The notes below the pieces were generated by a model, which searched no databases, was not told the origin of the DNA, and was given only the letters and a program-made list of their open reading frames with translations. 64,000 nt of DNA. Source: Simonsiella muelleri ATCC 29453. Lineage in GTDB: Bacteria > Pseudomonadota > Gammaproteobacteria > Burkholderiales > Neisseriaceae. The DNA lies in NCBI RefSeq assembly GCF_002951835.1, contig NZ_CP019448.1:2046001-2110000 (forward strand), written 5' to 3'. Of the stretch, positions 44,799 to 52,504 are shown piece by piece. Made by a program: the position numbers and the translations under genes. The first letter of the stretch is position 1. Every line of letters starts with the position of its first letter.

Positions 44799-45926
44799 TT
44801 ATTTCAATTTCAAATGTGGCAATGCCAAATAATCTTCCGATTGCATTTCCACCAAACGACTGACCGTGCGGACAAATTCATGTGCAAAATCGCCTTCGGT
44901 GTACAATTCTTCCATTGGCACTTGGGAAGTCAAGCACAATTTCACGCGATAATCGTAAAACACGTCCACCAACAACGTCAGGCGACGCGCTTCGTTTTTC
45001 TCGTTAGGCGACATTTTCTCGACACCCGAAATCAGCACATGAGTATAACGTTCCGCCAACCACAAATAATCCGCTTGCGAACGCGTGCCAAAACACAGCG
45101 TGCGAAAATCAAACCAAATCACACGATTGGTTCGTGCTTTACAAGTTAATTCGCGTTCATGAATAATGATTTTTTCAGGCTGCCTTGTGTCGCCGCCAGC
45201 TAATTTATTGAATAAATCCGATAATTTGGCTTCATTTTCGGCATTATTGGGAATGTAAAAAACTTCGGCAGGCGTGAGTGTACGCATACGATAATCTTCG
45301 CCACCGTCCACATTTAACACGGTTAATTTCTTTTCAATCAAAGCGATAGTAGGCAAAAAACTGCTGCGATTTTGTCCTTGTGGATACAATTCTGATGGCG
45401 CGTAATTGGAAGTCGCCACCAACACCACGCCTTCAGCAAACAAATTTTCCAGCAAACGCCCCAAAATCATCGCATCAGCAATATCACTCACGTGAAATTC
45501 GTCAAAACACAACACGCGTGTTTCTTTGGCAATATCGTGTGCGACCGCTTTAAGCGGGTCTTGTTCGCTGCGTTTGTCGCGCATACGTTTATGGATTTCC
45601 GCCATAAATGCGTGAAAATGCACGCGGCGTTTACGGCGATACGGCAAACAACCAAAAAACGCATCCATCAAAAAACTTTTGCCACGCCCCACGCCACCAT
45701 AAAAATACAAACCCGTTGGCACTTCGGGCGAACACAAACTCCGTCCCAAAAAGCGGTTACGTTTTCGTTTAAACATCATCAACTCTGTCCACAAACGATC
45801 CAAATATTCAATGGCTTTGGCTTGAGCTGAATCTTTGATAAAAGCAGGTTGCTGTGCAGCGGCTTGGTACCATGTGAATGGGCTGTGGTTGGCAAATGGT
45901 GGCGGGGTAAAGTGGTTCTCGCTCAT
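44799..45926 (-). CDS. zapE: Cell division protein ZapE (AFG1-like ATPase)
   Basis: A 375-residue AAA-type ATPase of the AFG1/ZapE family, which in E. coli acts at the Z ring late in constriction. Walker A is GGVGRGKS (residues 77-84), preceded by TGLYFYG. Walker B is VLCFDEFHVSDIADAMIL (about 133-150), followed by the sensor segment VVLVATSNYAPSELY. A DUS is read as TRQPEKI near 253. It stands alone on the minus strand. Confidence 0.94.
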   Translation of the reverse strand: MSENHFTPPPFANHSPFTWYQAAAQQPAFIKDSAQAKAIEYLDRLWTELMMFKRKRNRFLGRSLCSPEVPTGLYFYGGVGRGKSFLMDAFFGCLPYRRKRRVHFHAFMAEIHKRMRDKRSEQDPLKAVAHDIAKETRVLCFDEFHVSDIADAMILGRLLENLFAEGVVLVATSNYAPSELYPQGQNRSSFLPTIALIEKKLTVLNVDGGEDYRMRTLTPAEVFYIPNNAENEAKLSDLFNKLAGGDTRQPEKIIIHERELTCKARTNRVIWFDFRTLCFGTRSQADYLWLAERYTHVLISGVEKMSPNEKNEARRLTLLVDVFYDYRVKLCLTSQVPMEELYTEGDFAHEFVRTVSRLVEMQSEDYLALPHLKLK

Positions 45927-45959
45927 GATTTGTTCTCATTTAAATAAAGAGGTTTGATT

Positions 45960-46013
45960 GTTCAGGCAGCCTGAAAAGCTGATGACCACATTTCAGGCTG
46001 CCTAAAAATAAAT
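45960..46013 (-). terminator. DUS-pair hairpin downstream of accA
   Basis: TTCAGGCAGCCTGAA (about 45960-45974) and TTTCAGGCTGCCTAAA face each other around AAGCTGATGACCACA. It lies between the accA stop and the zapE start, so it could terminate accA on the minus strand. Confidence 0.55.
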
Positions 46014-46019
46014 TTAAAA

Positions 46020-46979
46020 TTATTTATCAAGATATTGACCATATGCCATAATGCGGTCAAATCGGCGCGTCAATAATTCGTCAATGGACATATCTTGCGC
46101 GGCACGCAATTCGTCTTCAATAACCAATTTCACGCGCTTCATCAATTCGGGATAATCGCGATGTGCGCCACCAATTGGCTCTTCAATGATTTTGTCAATT
46201 AAATTGAGTTTCAGCAAACGATCAGCCGTAATCCCCAACGCCGCTGCCGCATCAGCGGCTTTTTCAGCAGTTTTCCACAAAATAGACGCACAACCTTCGG
46301 GCGAAATCACCGAGTAAGTCGCATACTGCAACATATTCACATAATCGCCCACCGCAACCGCCAATGCACCACCCGATCCCCCCTCGCCAATTACCGTACA
46401 AATCACAGGCACACGCAATTTAGTCAATTCATACAAATTCTTACCAATGGCTTCGGACTGGTTACGCTCTTCCGCGCCCACCCCAGGATACGCCCCTGGT
46501 GTATCCACAAACGTCAATACAGGCAGCCTGAATTTTTCTGCCATGTGCATCAAACGCAAGGCTTTACGATAACCTTCGGGACGTGGCATACCAAAATTAC
46601 GCTTGATTTTGGCTTTGGTGTCGCGCCCTTTTTGATGCCCGATGGTCACCACGCTTTGTCCATTAAATCGCGCCAAACCACCCACAATCGCCTCATCATC
46701 AGCAAAATGACGGTCGCCATGCAATTCCTGAAAATCGGTACACAGCGCACTAATGTAATCCAACGTGTAAGGGCGTTGTGGGTGGCGCGACACTTGGGAA
46801 ATTTGCGCGGGGGTTAATTTACTGTAAATGGATTTGGTCAAATCATCGCTTTTTTTCTGTAACTGCGCGATTTCTTTGGAAATATCCACTGCTGAATCGT
46901 CTTGAACAAAACGCAATTCATCAATTTTTTTGGTTAATTCGGCAACAGGTTGTTCAAAATCTAGGAAGATGGGTTTCAT
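46020..46979 (-). CDS. accA: Acetyl-CoA carboxylase carboxyltransferase subunit alpha
   Basis: AccA, with AccD, moves the carboxyl group from carboxybiotin to acetyl-CoA, the first step of fatty-acid synthesis. It has 319 residues, the usual size. Family segments are LDFEQPVAELTKKIDELR (N-terminal helix), HPQRPYTLDYI, GGLARFNGQSVVTIGHQKG, FVDTPGAYPGVGAEERNQSEAI and the oxyanion GEGGSGGALA. AAGG precedes the start. The downstream fabI gene of this window is in the same pathway. Confidence 0.97.
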   Translation of the reverse strand: MKPIFLDFEQPVAELTKKIDELRFVQDDSAVDISKEIAQLQKKSDDLTKSIYSKLTPAQISQVSRHPQRPYTLDYISALCTDFQELHGDRHFADDEAIVGGLARFNGQSVVTIGHQKGRDTKAKIKRNFGMPRPEGYRKALRLMHMAEKFRLPVLTFVDTPGAYPGVGAEERNQSEAIGKNLYELTKLRVPVICTVIGEGGSGGALAVAVGDYVNMLQYATYSVISPEGCASILWKTAEKAADAAAALGITADRLLKLNLIDKIIEEPIGGAHRDYPELMKRVKLVIEDELRAAQDMSIDELLTRRFDRIMAYGQYLDK

Positions 46980-47086
46980 CTTAAATGGCCTTTACTAAAA
47001 AAATTTGGCAGATAATACGCGATTTTATTGTCTTTTGAAACTGGTTTGCGTATTTTCAGGCAGCCTAAAAGTGTAAAGACTCTATT

Positions 47087-47512
47087 TTAGATGCGCCCCG
47101 CTGGTTGTACACATTGTTGTAGCCAAATTTCGCGTTGTCGGTTGTCTAATAATTGGAAAATATCGTGATAAAAATTCAACTCGGCAACTGTTTGGCGCAC
47201 ATCATTGGCGTAACGTTGTTTGGCGATTTCATCGGCTTGCTGGTTATCAAACGCTGATTTACTGAAAAAATGACGTAACGACAATTGCCTATCCGTAACA
47301 TTTTGATTCATTAGATTTTCATTCATTTGACGCTGTCTGGTTTTGTATTGTTGGCGACGCAAACGAATTTGATTACGCTGTTGACTGGTCAATTCCAGCA
47401 CACGCAAATCACACGTTATCTGCACATCTCCAGCCCACGCGTTTTCAGGCTGCAACAACATCACAAAATCAGTGAGCAATAATGAGATTAACAATAATTT
47501 CGTTTTTTTCAT
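47087..47512 (-). CDS. Periplasmic Spy/CpxP-like protein, uncertain family
   Basis: From the ATG at 47512 this is a 141-residue protein with a signal peptide (ending NAWAGDVQ) and a strongly helical, Gln/Arg-rich mature part. It contains LTSQQRNQIRLRRQQYKTRQ, similar to the LTxxQ motif of the Spy/CpxP periplasmic chaperones. Two Cys residues (one near the mature N-terminus, one near the C-terminus) could form a disulfide. The match is by pattern only. It is divergent from rpe. Confidence 0.6.
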   Translation of the reverse strand: MKKTKLLLISLLLTDFVMLLQPENAWAGDVQITCDLRVLELTSQQRNQIRLRRQQYKTRQRQMNENLMNQNVTDRQLSLRHFFSKSAFDNQQADEIAKQRYANDVRQTVAELNFYHDIFQLLDNRQREIWLQQCVQPAGRI

Positions 47513-47600
47513 CAAAAATTCCTGTTCTTGACATTGAATATTGTCAATATTTGGATTAGCATTCTAAGACAAATTATTTGATAACACAAAGGCATAAATC

Positions 47601-48290
47601 ATGACTCATTTTCGTATTGCGCCCAGTTTATTATCAGCAGACTTTGCGCGTTTGGGCGAAGAAGTAAAAGCGGTGGTGGCAGCTGGCGCAGATTTGATTC
47701 ATTTTGATGTGATGGACAATCATTATGTCCCGAATTTGACTTTTGGCGCGATGGTTTGTCAGGCGTTAAAACCATATTGCGGTGATATTCTGATGGACGT
47801 GCATTTGATGGTTGAACCAGTTGATGATTTAATTCAATCATTTAACCAAGCTGGTGCGGACATCATCACATTTCACCCCGAAGCCAGTCGCCACGTTGAC
47901 CGCAGCTTATCGCTTATCAAATCGGCTGGCAAACAAGCTGGGCTGGTTCTAAATCCTGCCACACCTATCTATGTGATTGAAAATGTGTTGGATAAATTGG
48001 ATATGGTATTAATTATGTCTGTGAACCCAGGGTTTGGCGGACAAAGTTTCATTCCCAATACCATCAATAAAATCAAGCAATTAAAATCCATACTAGACGA
48101 ATATGAATCCCAAACAGGCAAACGCATTCGCATTGAAGTAGATGGCGGTGTGAAAGTAGACAACATCGGGGAAATTGCGGCAGCTGGTGCGGACACTTTT
48201 GTGGCGGGTTCAGCGATTTTCGGACAACCTGATTACGCCCAAGTCATGGAACAAATGCGCCAAGAATTAGCAAAATTTAGCTCAATTTAA
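47601..48290 (+). CDS. rpe: Ribulose-phosphate 3-epimerase
   Basis: Rpe interconverts ribulose 5-phosphate and xylulose 5-phosphate in the pentose phosphate pathway. The 229-residue TIM barrel has the metal and catalytic residues in IAPSLLSADFARLG, HFDVMDNHYVPNLTFG, DVHLMVEP, MSVNPGFGGQSFIP and EVDGGVKVDNI. AAGG lies about 8 bases before the start. It stands alone and converges with yhbY. Confidence 0.97.
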   Translation: MTHFRIAPSLLSADFARLGEEVKAVVAAGADLIHFDVMDNHYVPNLTFGAMVCQALKPYCGDILMDVHLMVEPVDDLIQSFNQAGADIITFHPEASRHVDRSLSLIKSAGKQAGLVLNPATPIYVIENVLDKLDMVLIMSVNPGFGGQSFIPNTINKIKQLKSILDEYESQTGKRIRIEVDGGVKVDNIGEIAAAGADTFVAGSAIFGQPDYAQVMEQMRQELAKFSSI

Positions 48291-48321
48291 CTTAACTCAC
48301 AATTATTTAACCAACAAAACA

Positions 48322-48359
48322 AAGGCAGCCTGAAAGATGATTTTTTCAGGCTGCCTAAA
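48322..48359. terminator. Bidirectional DUS-pair terminator between rpe and yhbY
   Basis: AAAGGCAGCCTGAAA and TTTCAGGCTGCCT form a 12-13 bp stem with a short loop between convergent genes. Confidence 0.7.
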
Positions 48360-48363
48360 TGAT

Positions 48364-48657
48364 TTACTCGGCTGAATTTTCTTCGCGTTTACGATACAAC
48401 ACCAGCAATTTACCGATATGTTGCACCAATTGCGCTCCTGTTGCCGCGCACAGTTCATCACAAATCGCCACGCGTTCGGCGCGATCATCGCCAAATACGC
48501 GTACTTTAATCAGTTCGTGGGCATTTAAAGCGGTATTGGTTTCCTGAATCACGGCGTCGGTCAACCCTTTTTGTCCGACCATCACCACAGGATGGAGATG
48601 GTGTGCTTGTGATTTTAGGGCAAGGCGTTGTTCTTTGCTTAAAATTTGTTCAGTCAT
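48364..48657 (-). CDS. yhbY: RNA-binding CRM-domain protein YhbY
   Basis: A 97-residue single CRM-domain protein. The motif LKSQAHHLHPVVMVGQKGLTDAV includes the GxxG RNA-binding loop, and HELIKVRVFGDDRAERV follows. YhbY binds pre-50S particles and helps large-subunit assembly. It is usually near ftsH/rlmE, but neither is visible here. A tRNA gene lies upstream on the other strand. Confidence 0.93.
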   Translation of the reverse strand: MTEQILSKEQRLALKSQAHHLHPVVMVGQKGLTDAVIQETNTALNAHELIKVRVFGDDRAERVAICDELCAATGAQLVQHIGKLLVLYRKREENSAE

Positions 48658-48768
48658 GGTTTAATGCTTTGATGAAAATAATAAAAACGCGCTATTTTAC
48701 CGAATTTTCAGGCAGCCTGAAGATTTTTTTGCCAAATCCTGCAAATTCGGGTATTCTTTTGGCTTTCC

Positions 48769-48844
48769 GTATCCGTAGCTCAGTTGGAAGAGTGTCAGTT
48801 TCCGAAGCTGAAGGTCGCTGGTTCGAACCCAGTCGGGTACGCCA
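48769..48844 (+). tRNA. tRNA-Arg (anticodon CCG)
   Basis: A 76-base cloverleaf with encoded CCA. The acceptor GTATCCG pairs with CGGGTAC (one T-G pair). The D arm contains AGCTCAGTTGGAAGAGT, and the anticodon stem is TCAGT/GCTGA with loop TTCCGAA, so the anticodon is CCG (48802-48804), reading the arginine codon CGG. The T arm is GCTGG-TTCGAAC-CCAGT. A hairpin terminator follows. Confidence 0.96.
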
Positions 48845-48858
48845 AATTCACAAAAAAC

Positions 48859-48907
48859 AAAGGCAACCTGAAAACGATATGATTTTTTCGGGTTGCCTCG
48901 TTTTTTA
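48859..48907 (+). terminator. Terminator after tRNA-Arg
   Basis: AAGGCAACCTGAAAA and TTTTTCGGGTTGCCT form a stem (one mismatch), followed by CGTTTTTT. The arms are degenerate DUS with AGGCAACC in place of AGGCAGCC. Confidence 0.75.
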
Positions 48908-49014
48908 GAACCTGTATTCATAATCAACATGAAATGGATTTTCAGTTGGTGCAAATACAAGGCGTGCTAGATGGTGTAAAAAGACATCGCGCTTGGCTGT
49001 GAATAGAGGTTCTA
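48906..49014. repeat. MITE-like repeat, full-length copy A
   Basis: The left end TAGAACCTGTATTCATAA and the right end CTGTGAATAGAGGTTCTA (48997-49014) are imperfect inverted repeats of 18 bp. The reverse complement aligns along its whole length with the element at 49977 (shared CAGCCAA, then CGATGTCTTTTT, then GAATACRGGTTCT). No coding potential is seen. It directly abuts the tRNA terminator. Confidence 0.8.
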
Positions 49015-49018
49015 AAGA

Positions 49019-49852
49019 TTATTTCACACTCACATCTTGACCAAAAAATTCATGCCCCAATTTTTTCAGTGTACCATCTTTTTGCAATTCCAACATTGCT
49101 GCGCTCATTTTTGCTAAGGCTTCATCATTACCTTTATTCACAATCAAACCCGAACCCAATTTTTCATTTGCACCAGCCGTCCAAACAATTTTCAAACCAG
49201 TATTTTGATTTTTCTTCAAATAATCCAAAAACGATAGTTCATCATTCAATGTAACATCGGCGCGTTTTTGTTGCACCAACGTGATGGCTTGCGCCATACC
49301 GTCAACTGGAACGATTTCAGCTTGTGCTTTAACTGCCATTTCGCCATAGTTGCTGCTTAATGTTTGTGCGGCTTTGATGCCTTTGATATCGGCTAAATTT
49401 TTGATACGCGTTTCGTCTGTTCGCGCCAACATTGCCGCACCACTCCAACTATAAGGTTCTGATTTATCAAAAGTTTTTTGACGTTCTGGCGAAGTTAAAG
49501 CCACCTGATTTGCCACAATATCAAATCGCCCTGCTTTCAAACCCGCCATCATAGAATCCCATTGTGTTTCTTTGAATTCCACTTTCACGCCCAATTTTTC
49601 GGCAACTGCACGCACCACTTCCACATCATAACCCGTTAATTTTCCACTGGCATCATGGTAGCTGAATGGCGCGTAAGTGCCTTCCGTACCAACAGTAATT
49701 GTGCCTTTTTGATTGATTCGGTCAATCAGGCTGCCTGAAACGTTGCTTTCCATTGCGCTGGCTGAAGTTTGGGTTGCACCATCGTGTTGTCCGCAAGCGA
49801 CTAGCGCAAAAACAGTGGCAACAGTTAATGTGATTTTTTTCAACATAATCAT
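49019..49852 (-). CDS. Amino-acid (cystine-type) solute-binding lipoprotein
   Basis: A 277-residue SBP_bac_3 protein with lipoprotein signal (MIMLKKITLTVATVFALVAC, lipobox Cys20) and a short linker. Family motifs are GTITVGTEGTYAPFSYHDASGK, LTGYDVEVVRAVAEKLGV and VEFKETQWDSMMAGLKAGRFD, the typical substrate-cleft region. It resembles cystine-binding proteins, but the ligand is inferred. The cognate permease and ATPase are not adjacent. A DUS is read as VSGSLIDR. MITE-like elements lie on both sides of the gene. Confidence 0.88.
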   Translation of the reverse strand: MIMLKKITLTVATVFALVACGQHDGATQTSASAMESNVSGSLIDRINQKGTITVGTEGTYAPFSYHDASGKLTGYDVEVVRAVAEKLGVKVEFKETQWDSMMAGLKAGRFDIVANQVALTSPERQKTFDKSEPYSWSGAAMLARTDETRIKNLADIKGIKAAQTLSSNYGEMAVKAQAEIVPVDGMAQAITLVQQKRADVTLNDELSFLDYLKKNQNTGLKIVWTAGANEKLGSGLIVNKGNDEALAKMSAAMLELQKDGTLKKLGHEFFGQDVSVK

Positions 49853-49976
49853 GTTTCTCCAAATATATTAAAATTTTGAAAAATTGGATTGTAACGTGAA
49901 ATATTTATTCACTAAAGATAAAAAAGTTATATTGTTAATATAGAAATTGAAGACTTCAGGCAGCCTGAAGAATGCT

Positions 49977-50077
49977 TAGAACCTGTATTTACAGCCAAAC
50001 ACGATGTCTTTTTGCCCCATTTGGCACACCTGCTGGGACAAAAATTCATTTTACGTTGGCTATGAATACGGGTTCTG
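49977..50077. repeat. MITE-like repeat, full-length copy B
   Basis: AGAACCTGTATTTACAGCCAA (49978-49998) and TTGGCTATGAATACGGGTTCT (about 50056-50075) are imperfect terminal inverted repeats of about 21 bp. The body (CGATGTCTTTTTGCCCCATTTGGCACACC) aligns with copy A in reverse orientation. The element ends a few bases before the flotillin stop. Confidence 0.8.
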
Positions 50078-50080
50078 AAT

Positions 50081-51793
50081 TTATTTATTGGACGGCTCAT
50101 TCTCATTATTAGGTTCAGGTGATGATTCGGTGGTTTGCTGTTCAATCACATTATCATCGGCAGATAGTGGACGATGCAAACCTTGCGTCAAACCATTAAT
50201 ATCAGCACCGTTCAGCCCGATTTCTTTGAGCAAACTGTCCACTAACGGTGCTTGACTACGATAGCGTAACGCACTATTAACCATTTGATCGGATAAACTC
50301 ACTTCGCCATGATTCAGGCTGCCTGAAACATTGCCCACAGCACCTAACCCATTAACTTGTAAGATTTTAATATCATCAATATTCTCCATTGGTTTCACTG
50401 ACTCACGGATAATATCGGGCAGATGTTTGAGTGTATTGAGTCGAACTTGCATTTCAATTTGCTCATCAGACAAAATATTAGATGCTTTATTAATGGCTTC
50501 CGTGCCTTGCGCATCAACGCGATATTGTTCTTCTTGCGCTTTAACGAGCATCATTTTGGCATCTGATTCAGCTTGCGCGACAATACGTTTGGCTTCAGCG
50601 CGATCCAGTGCAGCTTGACGTTCGGCAGCAGCAGACACTTTTACCGCGATTGCTTCTTTTTGTGCGGCTTCTTGTGCGGCAATAAGTTCTACGGCTTTAC
50701 TGCGTTCAGCGCGTTCCATTTCACGGACTTTTTGGACGGTTTCCTCTTCCAGCACGGCGGCGGCACGAGCTTTATCGGCTTGAGCTTTGGCGGCACTTTC
50801 CATACGTGATTTTTCTGCGATGGCGATGGCGCGTTCTTGTTCAGCCAATTCAACGGATTGAATGGTACGAATGCTTTCGCTTTTGATTTCGCGTTCTGCC
50901 ACAATGCGTTTCAAATCCAATTCCAATTCGGCAGCGATTTTGGCTTCTTTTGTTTCGCGTTGTTTTTCAATTTGGTAGGCGGCAATCAACGTTTCTTGCT
51001 CCACGCGGCGAATGGCGATTTCGCGTTCTTGTTCCAATTTGGCGTATTCTGCTTCGCGCTGCATTTGTAGTCGTTGGCGTTCGGCTTCTAGATTTTTGGC
51101 TTTGATTGCCAAGTCCATATTTTGTTCGATATCATTGCGTTCTTTGCGTCTGGCTTCGGTGATTTCAGCCAAACGTACCAAACCTTCCGCGTCAAATGCG
51201 TTTTCCTGATCAAAATAATCCACAGATGTTTGGTCTAATCCAGTCAGCGATACAGCTTCCAATTCCAAGCCGTTTTTTGCCAAATCTTCCACTACCGACA
51301 TTTGTACTTTTTCAATAAAATCTGTGCGTTTTTCATGCAATTCTTTCATTGCCATTTCTGCCGCCACGGAACGTAACGCGTCCACGAATTTACCTTTTAT
51401 TAAACCTAATAATTCTTGTGAATTCATGGTTTTATAACCCAAAGTTCGCGCAGCAATTGCGACGCTATCTTCGTCATTTTTAACACGCACATAAAATTCC
51501 GCCATCACATCTACGCGCATTCTATCGCGTGTAATGAGCGCATCTTCTTTTTCATGAACCACTTCTAAGCGTAATGTATTCATATTAACATCTGTTTTGG
51601 CTTGCAGACGCGGCAAAACAAACGCACCACCATTCATGACAACGTATTCACCAAATAAACCCGTTCGCACAAATGCTTTTTCTTTGGTTGCAAGTTCATA
51701 AAAATGCACTACAAATTGATAAAGAGTCCAACTAGAAAAACCCAACGCCACCACGATTCCAACAAGAGGAAACCAATCCATTAAACCGTCCAT
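50081..51793 (-). CDS. Flotillin-family (YqiK/FloT-like) membrane scaffold protein
   Basis: A 570-residue protein with a single N-terminal membrane helix (about residues 9-30) and a PHB/SPFH domain (about 45-215, with RLEVVHEKEDALITRDRMRVDVMAEFYVR). A long Glu/Ala/Lys/Arg coiled coil of flotillin type follows (about 215-440), then a conserved QVNGLG segment and a Pro/Asn/Glu-rich tail. Flotillins organise membrane microdomains and assemble as large oligomers. A NfeD-like partner, common next to such genes, is not seen. GGAA precedes the start. A DUS is read as VSGSLNHG. Confidence 0.9.
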   Translation of the reverse strand: MDGLMDWFPLVGIVVALGFSSWTLYQFVVHFYELATKEKAFVRTGLFGEYVVMNGGAFVLPRLQAKTDVNMNTLRLEVVHEKEDALITRDRMRVDVMAEFYVRVKNDEDSVAIAARTLGYKTMNSQELLGLIKGKFVDALRSVAAEMAMKELHEKRTDFIEKVQMSVVEDLAKNGLELEAVSLTGLDQTSVDYFDQENAFDAEGLVRLAEITEARRKERNDIEQNMDLAIKAKNLEAERQRLQMQREAEYAKLEQEREIAIRRVEQETLIAAYQIEKQRETKEAKIAAELELDLKRIVAEREIKSESIRTIQSVELAEQERAIAIAEKSRMESAAKAQADKARAAAVLEEETVQKVREMERAERSKAVELIAAQEAAQKEAIAVKVSAAAERQAALDRAEAKRIVAQAESDAKMMLVKAQEEQYRVDAQGTEAINKASNILSDEQIEMQVRLNTLKHLPDIIRESVKPMENIDDIKILQVNGLGAVGNVSGSLNHGEVSLSDQMVNSALRYRSQAPLVDSLLKEIGLNGADINGLTQGLHRPLSADDNVIEQQTTESSPEPNNENEPSNK

Positions 51794-51824
51794 AAATTAT
51801 TCCATTTTAATATTAATAATACTT

Positions 51825-52274
51825 TCAGGCTGCCTGAAAACGTGCCAAATGCGCTGCCAATTCAGGTAAATCTTGTACCGTCAAACCCGTACGGCTGTCG
51901 CAAAAAAACACGCGGTCGCTGTATTCATCAAAATACGTTCGCATATCGTCCAGCGCAATCCACGCTTCATTTTCGCGCCCAAAATCACGCAACCACAGCA
52001 AAATTTCACGTTCACGCAAACCTTTCAGGCTGCCTGAAATCGGTAAAACAGGTGTTGCGCCAATAATTTTATGACGAAAATCAACCGAAAATTGCGCCGC
52101 CAATTCGCATACAGAACGATGAATTCGCCATGTTGAATCAATCACAAATCGGCAATTTACATATTCAGGCTGCCTGAAAAACGTCTCCAACACAGGAATT
52201 TGCGTCCACAAACTGTCCGAAGATTGTGCGGTGGTTGGGTGCAGCACGCCATCAAAATCCAAAAAAATCAACAT
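51825..52274 (-). CDS. HAD-superfamily phosphatase-like protein
   Basis: A 149-residue protein starting MLIFLDFDGVLHP, where the HAD nucleophile motif DFDGV is at residues 6-10. Later HAD motifs are the Ser/Thr of VIDSTWR and the acidic pair in WIALDDM. It resembles the small HAD domain found with RNA-repair proteins, but the substrate is unknown. Three DUS copies lie inside the gene, one read as FFRQPEY, one as ISGSLKG and one at the very end, where CAG GCA GCC TGA gives QAA and the stop. The ATG at 52274 is preferred over an upstream TTG. Confidence 0.75.
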   Translation of the reverse strand: MLIFLDFDGVLHPTTAQSSDSLWTQIPVLETFFRQPEYVNCRFVIDSTWRIHRSVCELAAQFSVDFRHKIIGATPVLPISGSLKGLREREILLWLRDFGRENEAWIALDDMRTYFDEYSDRVFFCDSRTGLTVQDLPELAAHLARFQAA

Positions 52275-52371
52275 GATTATAACCAATTCAAATTTTTATT
52301 GAAATTATACCAATTCATGATTTTTTTGGTGTTAAATTTTCAAAGACTGCGCGTCAAGTGATATTATCAAA

Positions 52372-52386
52372 TAGACAATTTGTCTA
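52372..52386. promoter_or_regulatory. Operator-like palindrome upstream of leuA
   Basis: TAGACAA (52372-52378), one base, TTGTCTA (52380-52386) is a perfect inverted repeat. Related sites in the same leader are AATTTGTCTAA (52438-52448) and TTAGACAAATT (52491-52501). A TTAGACA also lies within the first codons (52511-52517). They are likely binding sites for one factor. Confidence 0.6.
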
Positions 52387-52432
52387 AAATTTTCCCATTT
52401 ATTTTATTTTTACCTATTTATTTGAAAACATC

Positions 52433-52460
52433 TTGCCAATTTGTCTAAATTCTATATAAT
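52433..52460 (+). promoter_or_regulatory. Predicted leuA promoter
   Basis: TTGCCA (52433-52438), a 16-base spacer and TATAAT (52455-52460). The operator-like AATTTGTCTAA starts on the last base of the -35 box and fills most of the spacer. The inverted copy TTAGACAAATT lies about 30 bases after the -10, so a bound protein would block polymerase. Confidence 0.65.
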
Positions 52461-52504
52461 TTGGCGGATTATTTTATTTATATTTTCAAATTAGACAAAT
52501 TATC

